A stretch of DNA of 64,000 bases from Obelidium mucronatum (Eukaryota > Chytridiomycota > Chytridiomycetes > Chytridiales > Chytriomycetaceae), in NCBI GenBank assembly GCA_025765595.1, contig JAIVFH010000021.1, positions 327,969 to 391,968 of the forward strand. Direction: 5' to 3'. Positions 43,128 to 55,283 of this stretch are shown here, in pieces. The position numbers were made by a program, and so were the translations under genes. The notes under the pieces were generated by a model that was not told the origin of the DNA, ran no database searches, and worked only from the letters and a program-made list of their open reading frames with translations. Numbering within the stretch: position 1 is the stretch's first letter; every line of letters begins with the position of its first letter.

Positions 43128-46100
43128 ATGTCCCTCTCCTCAACGCAGTGCACAGTACTGCATCAACTGTTTCCTTCCCTGGCTTCTAAGCTCGGATCAG
43201 TAGCTTCTTTTTGCGCTGCTGGTGAAAATGTCCTTTTTGTCGCTTCTAATCAATTGGTTACCAAATTGTAATGTTTCTTTTTTTCTCCTTATTTCATTGA
43301 TCGTTCTTTTCTGGCCCAAGTTAAATGAAAAAAAACGCGTTTCTAAAAAAGATTTTTGGCTTCTCGTGGTTTGACCGGAAGGCTACCGGATCTTTCTCGT
43401 TTGACTGCCTTGACTTCAGTGTGAGTACTGTTGTATTTGCCGTAGGCGTTGAATTTTCTTTCTAATATCGCCTGTGTTTCATTTTTTTCGTCTTCAATGT
43501 TATCTCATTTTCGTCTCTTATCGCGTTGGTCTTTTCCTTTTTTTTCTTTATTAAACACTTCCTAAAAACAAACAAACAAACAAAAAAAAAAAAAAAAAAA
43601 AAAAGTGACTTGCGAAATAATAGCTATTCTGGTGATATTCCTACACGATGGGCCGCTTTTGGTGCGGGTTTGGCATATTTGAATCTGGAAGGGAATAGTT
43701 TGACTGGAACTGGTAAGGCGTATTCATGTATCGCTAAAGGCGATGTCCTTATCGCCAAAGGCGATGCTTTCTCTTTCATGGTATAGCCGTAGGCGAGGTT
43801 TTCTCTTTAAAGTGTCATTTTATATCGCCGTAGGCGATGTCTTGTCTTTCTATTGTCTTTTCATATTGCTGTAGGCGATGTATGCATTTTCTTCTTTTTA
43901 TTACATGTCTCTTATCGCCGTAGGCGATTTTTCTTTCCTTTGTTTTCCTTTTTTCTTCTATTATCGCCGAAACTGATGTATTCTCTTTCATTTTAAGCAT
44001 CCATTGGATTCCCTTCACACTTTATCGACACTTTTTATATGAACCTCTTCCCTTCAACATAACCATACTAATAAATACAACAAACCAGTGCCAAATGAAT
44101 GGCTCGATGGTGTCGACTACATATGGCGTAATATACCTGGAACAGCGACTCAAATTTCACCTGTCCAAAACTATGGCGACAAGACACTCCAAATCTTTTA
44201 CCACAACAGCAGTGGACTTTTCACAAATTACCAAACTACTGCTAACGCTGTTGACTGGACTGGCCACCAACAAATCAACTCTCATTCATCAATAATCTCA
44301 ACTGCCGTTTCGTTGGATGGAAGGAATTTCCAAGTATTTGAAAGCAATGGCGACATGTATCGGTACACAAAGAGTGGAGGCGTATACAGCATTGCAGCAC
44401 CCACATCTGGCTTCGGGGGCTTAAATACACAAATCGCGGCAGTTACAAATTCGAACGGCGATAAGTATTTATTTTCAATCAATTCAGGGGGTGAAGTCAC
44501 AGAATCACACTATGATACCCCATCTTGGATCATCCCTCCCGCACTCTTGAGTGGCGGTGGAGGTGGAGGAGCAACTCGCATATCAGCAGCTCGAGATGAC
44601 GAAGGAAACATGATGGTTTGGACTGTTGGATCAGAAGGACTAAACTACTGCTACCTTAGTACGTTGGCAACTGAATGTACGTGGCGTTCTGCGAGTCAAC
44701 TAACGGACTTTGCCGATGTATATGCTTTTCAAGGCCTCCCAGGCGAAATTGCTGCTATTGTGCTTACGATGGATGGTAACTTGTATTTGGCCGGGAAATT
44801 GACGACTGCAATTGCAACAAATGTGAAGAAAGCAGCGGCTATAACGGACGTAAAATCCAACAACTTAGCATTTTATAGCAATTTTCAGAATGAAGTGAAG
44901 TATGTTATGCGGAAACGTAACGGGTCTGGCTCTTGGGATCCACCTGTTTCGATTGATGGGAAACTTGCCAGTGAAGTTTCAGTGCTTCTTCGATCGGATG
45001 GGTTATGGCATTTATTTATTGTTGAGTTTGGGACGGGTTCCATTTATCATACCCGACAGCATAAGATGTAAATGGCGAATAATTCCTTTTTTTTATATAT
45101 ATTAATTTTAGTTTGTTTTTGGTGAACTTAAAATCCTCTTTCTTTTAGACTTGTTGATCAAAACTGTTTGAGTGGACGGTCAAATCAAAAGGCTTGCACT
45201 ACTTCCACCACTTCAACATCATCAGAAATCCCAACTTCCTCGGATACAAGCACTCAAACGTCTTCCAGTACGACAAGTCCGTCCGAATCCACCACCGAAA
45301 CAAGCTCGACAACTGAATCCACCACTGAAACAAGCTCGACAACTGAATCCACCACTGAAACAAGCTCGACAACTGAATCCACCACTGAAACAAGCTCGAC
45401 AACTGAATCCACCACTGAAACAAGCTCGACAACTGAATCCACCACTGAAACAAGCTCGACAACTGAATCCACCACTGAAACTGAATTTGATTTTAACGGA
45501 AACAATGGCATCAACAATCTATTAACGTCATCGTCGTCCATATCTGGTTCTGAATCAACATCATTCACACTTTCAACATCAACGCCAACAACAACGGCAG
45601 GAACGGCAACAAAGTCCTCCTCTTCAGTGATTCCAACTACAACGTCTGGACCCAATCAAGACTGTCTGACAATCAAAGCTTCGTTTCCGACCGTGCAATT
45701 CAATATCGACTGCAACAATGTGTCTCCGAATGGAACTTATCCGGTGTCAAAAGCAGATGTCCGGCGCCGGCAGCTTGCTCGGCGTATGACAAGGTTCGTG
45801 TTTAAAAAAAAGCTTGTCCAAAAAACCTTGGTTAAGAGCAAGCCAACATTTCATCCTTCAGCACTTTTATCCAATTCGAATCCAATCGAATTATTCATGT
45901 GATTCTCCCTCGAATGCAATTGGCCGGATCCATCTCGCCGCTTCTGGGGAACTTGGAACAAATGAAAATCTTGTGAGTTGTCCCTGTGCTGCGCTTGCTA
46001 TCGCATTTTACTTATATACTGTGATAACTTTCTAGGGACCTCTCTGAAAACCAGTTGACTGGAAGTATTCCGCCCGAGCTGGCCAAATGCCAAGCCCTCG

Positions 46101-46483
46101 AAACCGTAGTATTAGAAAAAAACCAGCTCTCCGGAACAGTGCCTCCCCAACTTCTCACGATTCTTGCAGCCAACGGCGCCAAAGTCAATTTCGGGGTCAA
46201 CTGTTTGGATAACGCTGTGAACCAAAAAAGCTCATGTAAAAAGAAGGCGGATCATTGTTTGGCAGTGTCTCTGGACACGCGGTACACGACGGATGCAAAG
46301 TTTCAACCGCTGTGGGATGCATTGGCATCTGTAGAACGTGATTTGAAAGCGTTTGATAGACTGGCGGAGATTTCTGGGAACTTTGCGGTGGGCGAGTATT
46401 GGTTTAGTGCGTTTAGAAAGTATGTTACGGAGTTGGAGTGGTGTGTTTTACATCATCCAGAGCTCGTCTATCACGGAAAATAG
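43128..46483 (+). CDS. LRR – beta-propeller lectin-like – LRR protein, copy 2
   Basis: Same exon plan as copy 1, starting at the ATG at 43128 (MSLSSTQCTVLHQL). LRR exons (LASRGLTGRLPDL; NNSYSGDIPTRW) are followed by a propeller exon from about 44090 (VPNEWLDGVDYIWRNIPG…) to 45067. The Ser/Thr linker is expanded by a 30-bp tandem repeat (45285..45480). The second LRR cap and repeats end ELVYHGK. All readable joins stay in phase. The protein differs from copy 1 mainly in the propeller (EGLNYCYLSTLATECTW versus the GGLKRCYLSMGMDQC region), which suggests divergence of the ligand-facing part while the C-terminal LRRs are nearly identical. Confidence 0.75.
43730..43928. repeat. Palindrome cluster, LRR copy 2, intron 3
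   Basis: ATCGCTAAAGGCGAT at 43730, ATCGCCAAAGGCGAT at 43751, and GTA-loop forms at 43824, 43865 (ATTGCT…) and 43914, plus decayed ones near 43784 and 43965. Intron 2 of this copy keeps only a fragment near 43438. Confidence 0.75.
45285..45480 (+). repeat. 30-bp tandem repeat coding a Ser/Thr/Glu linker
   Basis: About 6.5 copies of a 30-bp unit (GAATCCACCACTGAAACAAG + CTCGACAACT) encode the ten-residue unit ESTTETSSTT. Copies 1 and 3 of the gene have only a single unit or less. In-frame expansion lengthens the linker between propeller and second LRR module. Confidence 0.85.
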
Positions 46484-46638
46484 CTGGAAAATAGCTTCAT
46501 TGGCATTGATTTTTCAGGACTTTTTTTCTTATTCATACGTGTAAAACCAAACACTACGGGTTCTTTTCACTCTACTTCTCTCATTCCATAGCCTCCCTAT
46601 TGATCTCGAATTTTTTGGTTTTGGTGGCAGTGTTTACT

Positions 46639-47010
46639 CAATATGATTGCTCTCCAAAATATCAAACAAAGTCAAATCGTCCCGATAGTCGTTATTAACC
46701 ACATTCATCAAGAACCAGTCGTCCGCGATGCCATTTAGTAACACTGCGCTCTCGGAATCTGCTGGGTAAATTTCGGCCCACTTGTTCCAGAGCTCATACG
46801 CCTCATCCTTCCAAGCCTAGAAACTGTACGCGTCGAGGCGGCGCAGGCTCGTCAGGAGCGCCGGCGTTGTGTCGAGGTAGTGGTAGTTGGTCGCGCTGGT
46901 CCGCGGGCTGCGCGCAAGCATGCTGCCAGGGACGCCCCAGCCCCGGCAGAAGACGTCGACTGGCTCAGCCGCCGGAGAAGCGCCAGCCGCGGCACAAGGC
47001 GGAGAAGCAT
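46639..47010 (-). pseudogene. Second MTHFR-end/PPR-start scar
   Basis: From 46639 to about 46816 the minus strand copies the last about 58 codons of MTHFR ([22 protein letters not shown]…ILESNHIE). From about 46826 to 47010 it copies the PPR presequence (MLLRLVPRLALLRRLSQ…), and several indels break the frame. The junction lies at a different place from the one at 42698, so the scars have been trimmed separately or arose by separate events. Confidence 0.65.
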
Positions 47011-47122
47011 TTCTTGGTTTGCAAAAACTTAGAAAAGTATAAAAAGTGTGAGTCATCCTTCCATTCTCTTTGCATTCGTCAGCTTTTTCATAAACAAAAT
47101 TGTCAGATTTCCCTTTTGATCA

Positions 47123-50100
47123 ATGGTCCTGTCCTCAACACAGTGCACAGTACTTCATCAACAATTTCCTTCTCTTGCTATTACTCTCGGATCAGAAGCT
47201 TCTCTTTGCGCTGCTGGTGAAAATGTCCTTTTTCTTGCTGATTCTGGATCTGTTTCTGCTTTGTATGTTTATTTCGTATTTGATTATTTGATCGATCTTT
47301 CTAATATTTATTCAAAACGCGTTTCTTTTAAAATAAAAAGAACATTGGCTTCACGGGGCTTGACTGGGAGCTTACCGGATCTTACGAGCTTGACTGCGTT
47401 GACTTCAGTGTGAGTTTTGTTTGATAAATGCCATAGGCAATGCAACATCGCCGTAGGCGATGCGAAATCCCGATTTTAAATTGCCTCAGGTGATATGTTG
47501 TCTTTTCATATCGCGTTTTGATATCTATCGCCGCAGGCAATGTATTCTTTTTCATCTCATGTCGCGTTTTCTTTTTTTTTTCATCATTGAATGAATACTT
47601 TCTTCTTACACTCCTAAAATAGCGACATGCGAAATAATGGTTATACTGGTGATATTCCTTCACACTGGGCCACTCTTGGAGCTGGTTTGGTTTATTTGAA
47701 TTTGGATGGTAATAATTTGACTGGAACGGGTAAGCATATTAATACATCGCCTTCGGCACCCCGTAGGCGAAGTTTTGTATCGCCGAAGGCGATGTCCTTA
47801 TCACCAAAGGCGATGAATTTTTTTTCGTGTCTCGTATCTCCGGAGGTTATGTTGTCTTTTCTTTGTCTTTTCATATGGCCGTAGGCAATGTCCTTCTCTT
47901 TTTTTTCCATGTCTCTTATCGCCGCAGTCAATGTTTTCTTTCTTTGGTCTTTCGTTTTTTTTTTTTTGTTATCGCCTATCAATACATACTACAACAACAT
48001 AGTTCCCAATGAATGGCTCGACGGTGTCGATTACACGTGGCGAAATATACCTGGAAAAGCGAGTCAAATCACACCTGCCCAAAACTATGACGACAAGACA
48101 CTCCAAATCTTTTACCACAACAGCAGTGGGCTTTTCACAAATTACCAAACTACCGCCAACGCTGTTGACTGGACTGGCCACCAACAAATCAACTCTCATT
48201 CATCGATAATCTCGAATGCCGTTTCGTATGATGAAAACAATAATTTGCAAGTATTTGAAAGCAGTGGCAACGTGTTTCGGTACACAAAGAGTGGAGGCGT
48301 ATACAACATTGCAGCACCCATATCTGGCTTTGGGGGCGTAAACACAGAAATTGTGACAGTCGCCACTTCGAACGGCATAAACTATTTATTTTCAATCAAT
48401 GTACGCACTCAAATCATGGAATCACACTTTGAAAACGGAGTTTGGTCCACCCCCGCACTCTTGAATGGCGGTGGAGGGGGAGGAGCCATTGGAATCGCAG
48501 CAGCTCGAGGGGACAATTCAGGAGTGGAAGTTTGGACTGTTGTGTCAGGAGAACTTAAACGCTGTTTCCTTGGTATGGGATCAAGTCAATGGAGCTCGTG
48601 GACAACTGACAGGCAGAGGTCGGACATAACCAACGTCTATGCTTTTCAAGTCCTGTCTGAGTCTGTTGGTACTCTTGTACTTACGTTGTCCGGTAAATTG
48701 TATTATAATGGGGAGCTTGGGGCGACTAATGTGAAAACTGCGGCGGCTTTAACGGATGACAACTACAACATCTATGGGTTTTATAGCAATTTTAGAAATG
48801 AAGTAAAATACGTTTTCCGTCCAGTTAGTGGGTCTGGGTCTTGGGATGCACCTGTTTCGATTGATGGGAAACTTGCCGGTAAACTTTCAGTGCTTCTTCG
48901 ATCGGATGGGCTATGGCATTTATTCATTGTTGAGTGGGGGACGGGTTCCATTTATCATACCCGACAGCATAACATGTAAATGGCGAATTTTTTTTTTTAA
49001 TTTTTAATTTTTGTTCCTTTTGGTCACCTAAACCTCATTCTTTTAGACATGTTGATCAGAACTGCTTGAGTGGACGGTCCAATCAAAAGTCTTGCCAAGT
49101 ATCTTCGACTACGTCCACAACTTTAGCATCATCAGAAACTTCAACTTCCTCGGATACAAGCACTCAAACGTCTTCCAGCACGACAAGTCAGTCTGAAGCC
49201 ACCACCGAAACAAGCTCGACAACTGAATTTGATTTTAACGGGAACAATGGAATCAACAATCTATCCTCGTCATCGTCGTCCATATCTGGTTCTGAATCAA
49301 CATCATTCACACCTTCAACATCAACACCAACAACAACGGCAGGAACGGCAACGGAGTCCTCCTCTTCAGTGATTCCAACTACAACGGCTGGACCCAATCA
49401 AGACTGTCTGACAATCAAAGCTTCGTTTCCGACCGTGCAATTCAATATCGACTGCAACAATGTGTCTCCGAATGGAACTTATCCGGTGTCAAAAGCAGAT
49501 GTCCGGCGCCGGCAGCTTGCTCGGCGTATGACAAGGTTCGTGTTTAAAAAAAAGCTTGTCCAAAAAACCTTGGTTAAGAGCAAGCCAACATTTCATCCTT
49601 CAGCACTTTTATCCAATTCGAATCCAATCGAATTATTCATGTGATTCTCCCTCGAATGCAATTGGCCGGATCCATCTCGCCGCTTCTGGGGAACTTGGAA
49701 CAAATGAAAATCTTGTGAGTTGTCCCTGTGCTGCGCTTGCTATCGCATTTTACTTATATACTGTGATAACTTTCTAGGGACCTCTCTGAAAACCAGTTGA
49801 CTGGAAGTATTCCGCCCGAGCTGGCCAAATGCCAAGCCCTCAAAACCGTAGTATTAGAAAAAAACGAGCTGTCTGGAGTAGTGCCTCCCCAACTTCTCAC
49901 GATTCTTGCAGCCAACGGCGCCAAAGTCAATTTCGGGGTCAACTGTTTGGATAACGCTGTGAACCAAAAAAGCTCATGTAAAAAGAAGGCGGATCATTGT
50001 TTGGCAGTGTCTCTGGACACGCGGTACACGACGGATGCAAAGTTTCAACCGCTGTGGGATGCATTGGCATCTGTAGAACGTGATTTGAACGCATTTGATA

Positions 50101-50225
50101 GATTGGCGGAGATTTCTGGGAACTTTGCGGTCGGCGAGTATTGGTTTAGTGCGTTTAGAAAGTATGTTACGGAGTTGGAGTGGTGTGTTTTACATCATCC
50201 AGAGCTCGTATACCACGGAAAATAG
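47123..50225 (+). CDS. LRR – beta-propeller lectin-like – LRR protein, copy 3
   Basis: Third tandem copy, ATG at 47123 (MVLSSTQCTVLHQQF). LRR exons (LASRGLTGSLPDL; NNGYTGDIPSHW; LDGNNLTG) are followed by a propeller exon from about 48002 to 48976 with the most diverged propeller (ESHFENGVWSTPALL, RCFLGMGSSQWSSW). A short Ser/Thr linker follows, then the second LRR module almost identical to the other copies, ending ELVYHGK. In-phase joins are read through all introns. Its 3' end converges on the complete MTHFR gene at 50376. Confidence 0.75.
47447..47900. repeat. Palindrome clusters, LRR copy 3, introns 2 and 3
   Basis: Intron 2: ATCGCCGTAGGCGAT at 47447, an imperfect one near 47480, and ATCGCCGCAGGCAAT at 47527. 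Intron 3: a split form at about 47744–47770, ATCGCCGAAGGCGAT at 47779 and ATCACCAAAGGCGAT at 47800, then decayed ones near 47837 and 47876. Confidence 0.75.
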
Positions 50226-50375
50226 CTGGAAAATAGCTTCATTGGCATTTTTTTCGGAACTTTTTTTCTCATTCATACGTGTAAAACCGAGCAAACGCCC
50301 GCTTCTTTTCACTCTATTTCTCTCATTCCCTAGCCCCATTATTTATGTCCAATGTTTTGGTACTCGTGGCAGTGT

Positions 50376-52601
50376 TTACTCAATATGATTGCTCTCCAAA
50401 ATATCAAACAAAGTCAAAGCGTCCCGATAGTCGTTATTAACCACATTCATCAAGAACCAGTCGTCTGCGATGCCATTGAGTAACACTGCGCTCTCGGAAC
50501 CAGCTGGATAAATTTCGGCCCACTTGTTCCAGAGCTCATACGCCTCATCCTTCCAAGCCAAAAAACTGTCTGCGTCTACAACAGTCGGTTGGACAATCTC
50601 TCTGTTTGGGAATACTCCCCATGTGATGGCGTTCGGACCGAAACATTCCACGTTGGCTCGCAAATCGCCCTTTTTGTTAACTGCGTGGTATGTCAAGTGT
50701 GGGTTCTGGTCCAGCTTTCTTATGAGCTTGTCTAAAGCGGAAGGAGACACAAAGAATTCGACGTACGACTTTTGGTAGACAAAGCCGTGTTTGGGACCCC
50801 ATCCGTAACGAGGGTCTGATGACGGGGCGCCGTCGACAGCGGGTTGGGAGTTGATCGTGAGGAACCCGTTCATGTTGATGTTTGATAAATAGGTTTGAAT
50901 GGATTCGGATTCAGGGGCCATTTCGTCGCACCAAGGAAGAGACGCGATGCGGCCTTTGCAGAAATCAGAGAATAGTTTTGACACGTCCTTATTGGTTTTG
51001 GGTGTTCCCCAGACATTGAGAGCTTCTTCAGGCTGAGGGACATGTGAGTCACATACTTTGTTGGGTGAAAGGAAAAGGGGTTTTTGAGACTTACTGTACA
51101 CTTGAGCGAAATTCCGTGATGGTCTAGCTCTCCATATGAAACTGAGCGAGAATCACCCCAGTGACCGTTTGGAAAGTCCTCCCAAGACTGGGTACGCATA
51201 ATATAGCTACGGTTGCGGTTTCTCCAGAAAATTGGGCGGACAGTTTCGCGCTTTCTCTTCTTGGATAACGACTAAAAAATCAAAAGGAGTAAATTCAGAA
51301 CGATCGATTGAAGATTATTACTCAACTGGCTTCCAGGGCAAAGGTTTTATGTTCTCGATTGGTGCAACGAAACCGAGCCCTTCAACAATCGAGCGGACAG
51401 ACTTTTCCAGATTCATTGTGTAAAAATGGAATCCCTTTTCACCAGCAGCGCGCATAGTCTCGCACATTTGAATTCCCTGTTTGATCCCATATTCCTTAAC
51501 TGCTTCCTCATCATCTTTGACGGCTTCTAAATCCGCAAGAACATGTGGAGGCACGGATGTCTTTTCGCGACCGATAAGGCGATGGAATCCAGCGTATGAA
51601 CGAATCGGCATAATTCCTGGAATGACGGGGATGGTGCAACCGGCAGCTCGGACTTTCTTGATCCATCGAATGTAGATTTCCGCATCATAAAACAACTGAG
51701 TGATACAGTAATCAGCGAGTGCTGCTTTCTCTAGAAAGTATTTGAAGTCAAGGTCCTTGTCTGGGTTTTCAACGTGTCCTTCGGGATAGCCTGAAACGTC
51801 AACGTTGGTTTAGTTGGTGGCCTATTCCATTGAATTACGCCTTTCATTTTGTACCTGCAACTCCAATGCAAAAATAATCTCCATATTGCTCACGAATGTA
51901 TTTGACCAAATCAATCGCGTTTGAAAAGCCGCCTTCAGTTTTTGTCCATGTAGTCTGTCCGTGGGGTGCGTCACCGCGAAGCGCCAGAATATTCATAATT
52001 CCCACTTCTTTGCATTGCTGAGGAGGTACCAAGTGTTTGTGAAATAATTTCGCATCAATTGGCAGAGAGTGGGAATACCTTGAGTGCCTCGTCAATTTTC
52101 TCCTTCGGCATGTTTGTGCAGGTTAAATGCATGGCCGTCTCGAGTCCAATTGCGACTTGCGAAGTAGTGACACACTGATAATTGAGTTTCAATGAGGTGA
52201 TGGGAGTGTTTGTCGCTGAAATACCTCAATTGTTGCGTCACTCGATGACCCGCCAGCGCCCCATGTGACGCTGACAAACTCTGGGCCCATGTTATACATT
52301 CGCTCCTAAGGAGAAAATAAGAGGAATAGGCTAAGTCTTAAAGCCCTTGGGTTTAAAGTGTTATTCTCACCATGCGATCGAACAGGTTGATGGCGCCACG
52401 CTCAGTTCTAGGTCTGTTATACTCGAACGACTTGAATTTCGATGTCAATGATGTTTTGCTCAGGCCCGACATTGAATCAACATACCCAGTAACATCTTCC
52501 TTCCTCTGTGAAGACAGTCAAGGATAGGGTCCTTAGGGACTACGTCAAAGATTTTTCAGAGACTCACCTTGAGCTTTCTGTAGTTTGTCTGTGATCTTCA
52601 T
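50376..52601 (-). CDS. Methylenetetrahydrofolate reductase, paralogue A
   Basis: Reduces 5,10-methylene-THF to 5-methyl-THF with FAD and NAD(P)H, feeding methionine synthesis. The ATG at 52601 starts [11 protein letters not shown]. Visible are [60 protein letters not shown] and [12 protein letters not shown]. The C-terminal SAM-responsive domain has [55 protein letters not shown] and WGVFPNREI. At least eight short introns. The otherwise invariant start of the barrel reads [12 protein letters not shown] where paralogue B has [12 protein letters not shown], so FAD/folate contacts may be altered. It is the closest match to the MTHFR scraps in the LRR duplications ([16 protein letters not shown]). 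Confidence 0.85.
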
Positions 52602-52806
52602 TGGTTGGCTTCAGTCTTGGGTGTTTTTTGTTGTTTGGGGAATCCAAGTTTTGGGGAGAACGCGCCCAATTTGGAGAACTTTTTTTGTCACTCCACTCTC
52701 TTCTGCAAACGTCCCACCAGAATATGTAAACGAAATAAACATAATTTTATTTATCAATTAAAATAAACAGGGAAAAACAAGTAGTGTCCTCATACTATAG
52801 TTCCAT

Positions 52807-55067
52807 TTACTCCACGTGCGAGCAGTCGAAAATCTCAAAGATGGCAGAACCGTCCCGGTAATTGTTGTTGACCACATTCATCAAGAACCAGTTCTCAGTG
52901 ATATCGTTGATCAGTTTTGTGCTTTCAGACCCAGCAGGGTAGATTTCAGCCCACTTGCTCCACAATTCGTAAGCTTCGTCTTTCCACGCCATGAAACTGT
53001 CTCCGTCCACAATTGTGGGCTGAAGGATTTCGTGTCCACTGAAAACTCCCCAAGTGACAGCATTCGGACCAAATGATTGAACGTTTGTTTTCAAGTCTCC
53101 TTGTTTGTTGACTGCGTAGTATGTAATCCAAGGATTCTTTGTCAGCTTCTTGATGAGTTTGTCCATGGCGGCTGGGGCGACGAAGAATTCAACGTATGAT
53201 TTTTGGTAGACGAATCCGTTCTTGGGGCCCCATCCGTATCTTGGGTCGGATGACGATGCACCATCGACCGCTGGTTGGGAGTTAATTGTGAGGAATCCGT
53301 TCATGTTGACGTTGGAGAGGAGGGATTGAATTGCTTGGGATTCTGGCGCCATTTCATCACACCAGGGGAGAGAAGGGAGTTTTCCTTGGCAAAAGTCAGC
53401 AAAGAGCTTGTAGATGTCAGCGTTTGAGGTTGGAGTTCCCCAAATCTTCAGCGCTTCTTCGGGCTTGATGAGAATATATACGTCAGTTTTTTCGAATTCA
53501 AAAAACCAATAAACGTAAACTCACGGAGCACTTGAGAGAAACACCATATCCATCGATTTCTCCATAAGCTGGCGATCGGGAGTCGCCCCAACGGCCATTA
53601 GGGAAGTCATCCCATGATTCGGTTCTCAGGATGTAACTACGAGTGCGGTTTCTCCAGAAGATTGGGCGGACAGTTTCAAGCTTTCTCTTTTTGGACAAAG
53701 ACTAAAAAAATATCCCAAACATTAAATACAAACGCGAAAATAAAAAAAACGGATGCAAAACAAAACTCACTGGCTTCCAAGGCAGAGCCTTCACGTTTTC
53801 AATGGGGGCAACAAATCCAAGTCCTTCAACAATCAGGCGCACAGACTTTTCCAAGTTCATTGTGTAAAAGTGGAATCCCTTTTGTCCCGAAGCTCTCAAC
53901 TTGTCACACATATCAATGGCAAGCTTGATTCCATATTCCTTAACCGCCTGGTCATCCTCCTTGATGGCTTCCAAATCCGCAAGGACTTGAGGAGGAACAA
54001 ATGTCTTTTCACGACCGATAAGACGTTGGAATCCGGCATAAGCTTGAATGGGCATAATTCCTGGAATGATTGGGATAGTACAACCAGCAGCGCGAACTTT
54101 TTTGATCCATTGAATGTATAACTCTGGTTCATAGAAAAGTTGGGTGATGCAGTAATCGGCGAGTTTGGCTTTTTCAATAAAATGCTGGAATTCGACGTCC
54201 TTGTTTGGGTTTTCAATGTGTCCTTCAGGGTATCCTGCAAGTATGGAACATCAGACGCATTGATTCGAAGCCCCCCAAGATATATATATTTTTTTACCAG
54301 CAACACCAATGCAGAAGTAGTCCCCGTATTGCTCACGAATATATTTGACCAAATCAATAGCGTTCGAGAAACCTCCTTCAGTTGCAGTCCATGTGGTTTG
54401 GCCATGAGGTGGGTCACCACGAAGCGCCAAAATATTCATGATTCCGACTTCTTTGCATTGCTGTATTTTGGTTTTGGTTTTAAGTTTTCGCATTTGAAGA
54501 GGCTGTCAAGATGAAGCTGCCCACCTTCAACGCAAAGTCAATCTTTTCTTTGGGCATATTTGTGCAAGTCAAGTGCATGGATGTTTCGAGTCCAATAGCG
54601 ACTTGTGAAGTAGTAACGCACTGATAATTGGGTTTGAGGTGAGTCCAAACAGATTTCCTTCCACAACAATCTATCTGTTATACCTGAAGGGTAGCTTCAC
54701 TAGTCGATCCACCAGCGCCCCAAGTGACATCAATAAATTCAGGGCCAAGGTTATACATTCGTTCCTGTGAATGGCTCATCAGCAACGCTAAATTGGTTTA
54801 CTTGACGTCCAAATGGGGTTTAGTACCATTCGATCAAACAGGTTGATTGCACCGCTTTCCGTCTTTGGGGGGAAGTATTCGAAAGACTAAAATGAAGGGA
54901 AAAGGTGTTAAGCAATTGGACAATCATCATCATCACAACTCACCCAGTAGCATCTGTCCTCAGCTGGAGAGAAACCGGTCCAGCCGTTATTAGCAGGTAT
55001 AATATAGTACCATGCAACAAAGAAGTAGATTACCTTCCGCCTTTTCAATCTTCTCTGTGATCTTCAT
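52807..55067 (-). CDS. Methylenetetrahydrofolate reductase, paralogue B
   Basis: Tandem to paralogue A, same strand, with about 205 bp between the two. The ATG at 55067 starts [13 protein letters not shown]. It keeps [32 protein letters not shown] at the equivalent site ([12 protein letters not shown]), [43 protein letters not shown] and [11 protein letters not shown]. The regulatory half has [36 protein letters not shown] and [11 protein letters not shown]. About ten exons and about 600 residues. Yeasts also keep two MTHFRs (MET12, MET13). Paralogue B has the intact motif and is the likely main enzyme. Confidence 0.88.
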
Positions 55068-55283
55068 GGTTGGTTTTCGTTGTCAAAACGTTGAAGGACA
55101 AAGTTTGGGGGAGAAAAGCAATCTCCACCAATTTTTCATGCTTTCCCTTTCCAGCGAACGCCAAAGCAAAAAAGAACGATCAGAGCAGCATCTGTCGTTA
55201 CAGTATCTTTTCATGTTTTGATTCAAGAAGTGGCAGGATGGACTGCTTATATTGACGCTGTGAAATATGGTAGCACGTGATCA

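Noticed and set aside
45199..45655. Repetitive minus-strand ORFs (SSLFQWWIQL and SVVDSVVELV units)
   Set aside because: Antisense readings of the 30-bp linker repeat in LRR copy 2.
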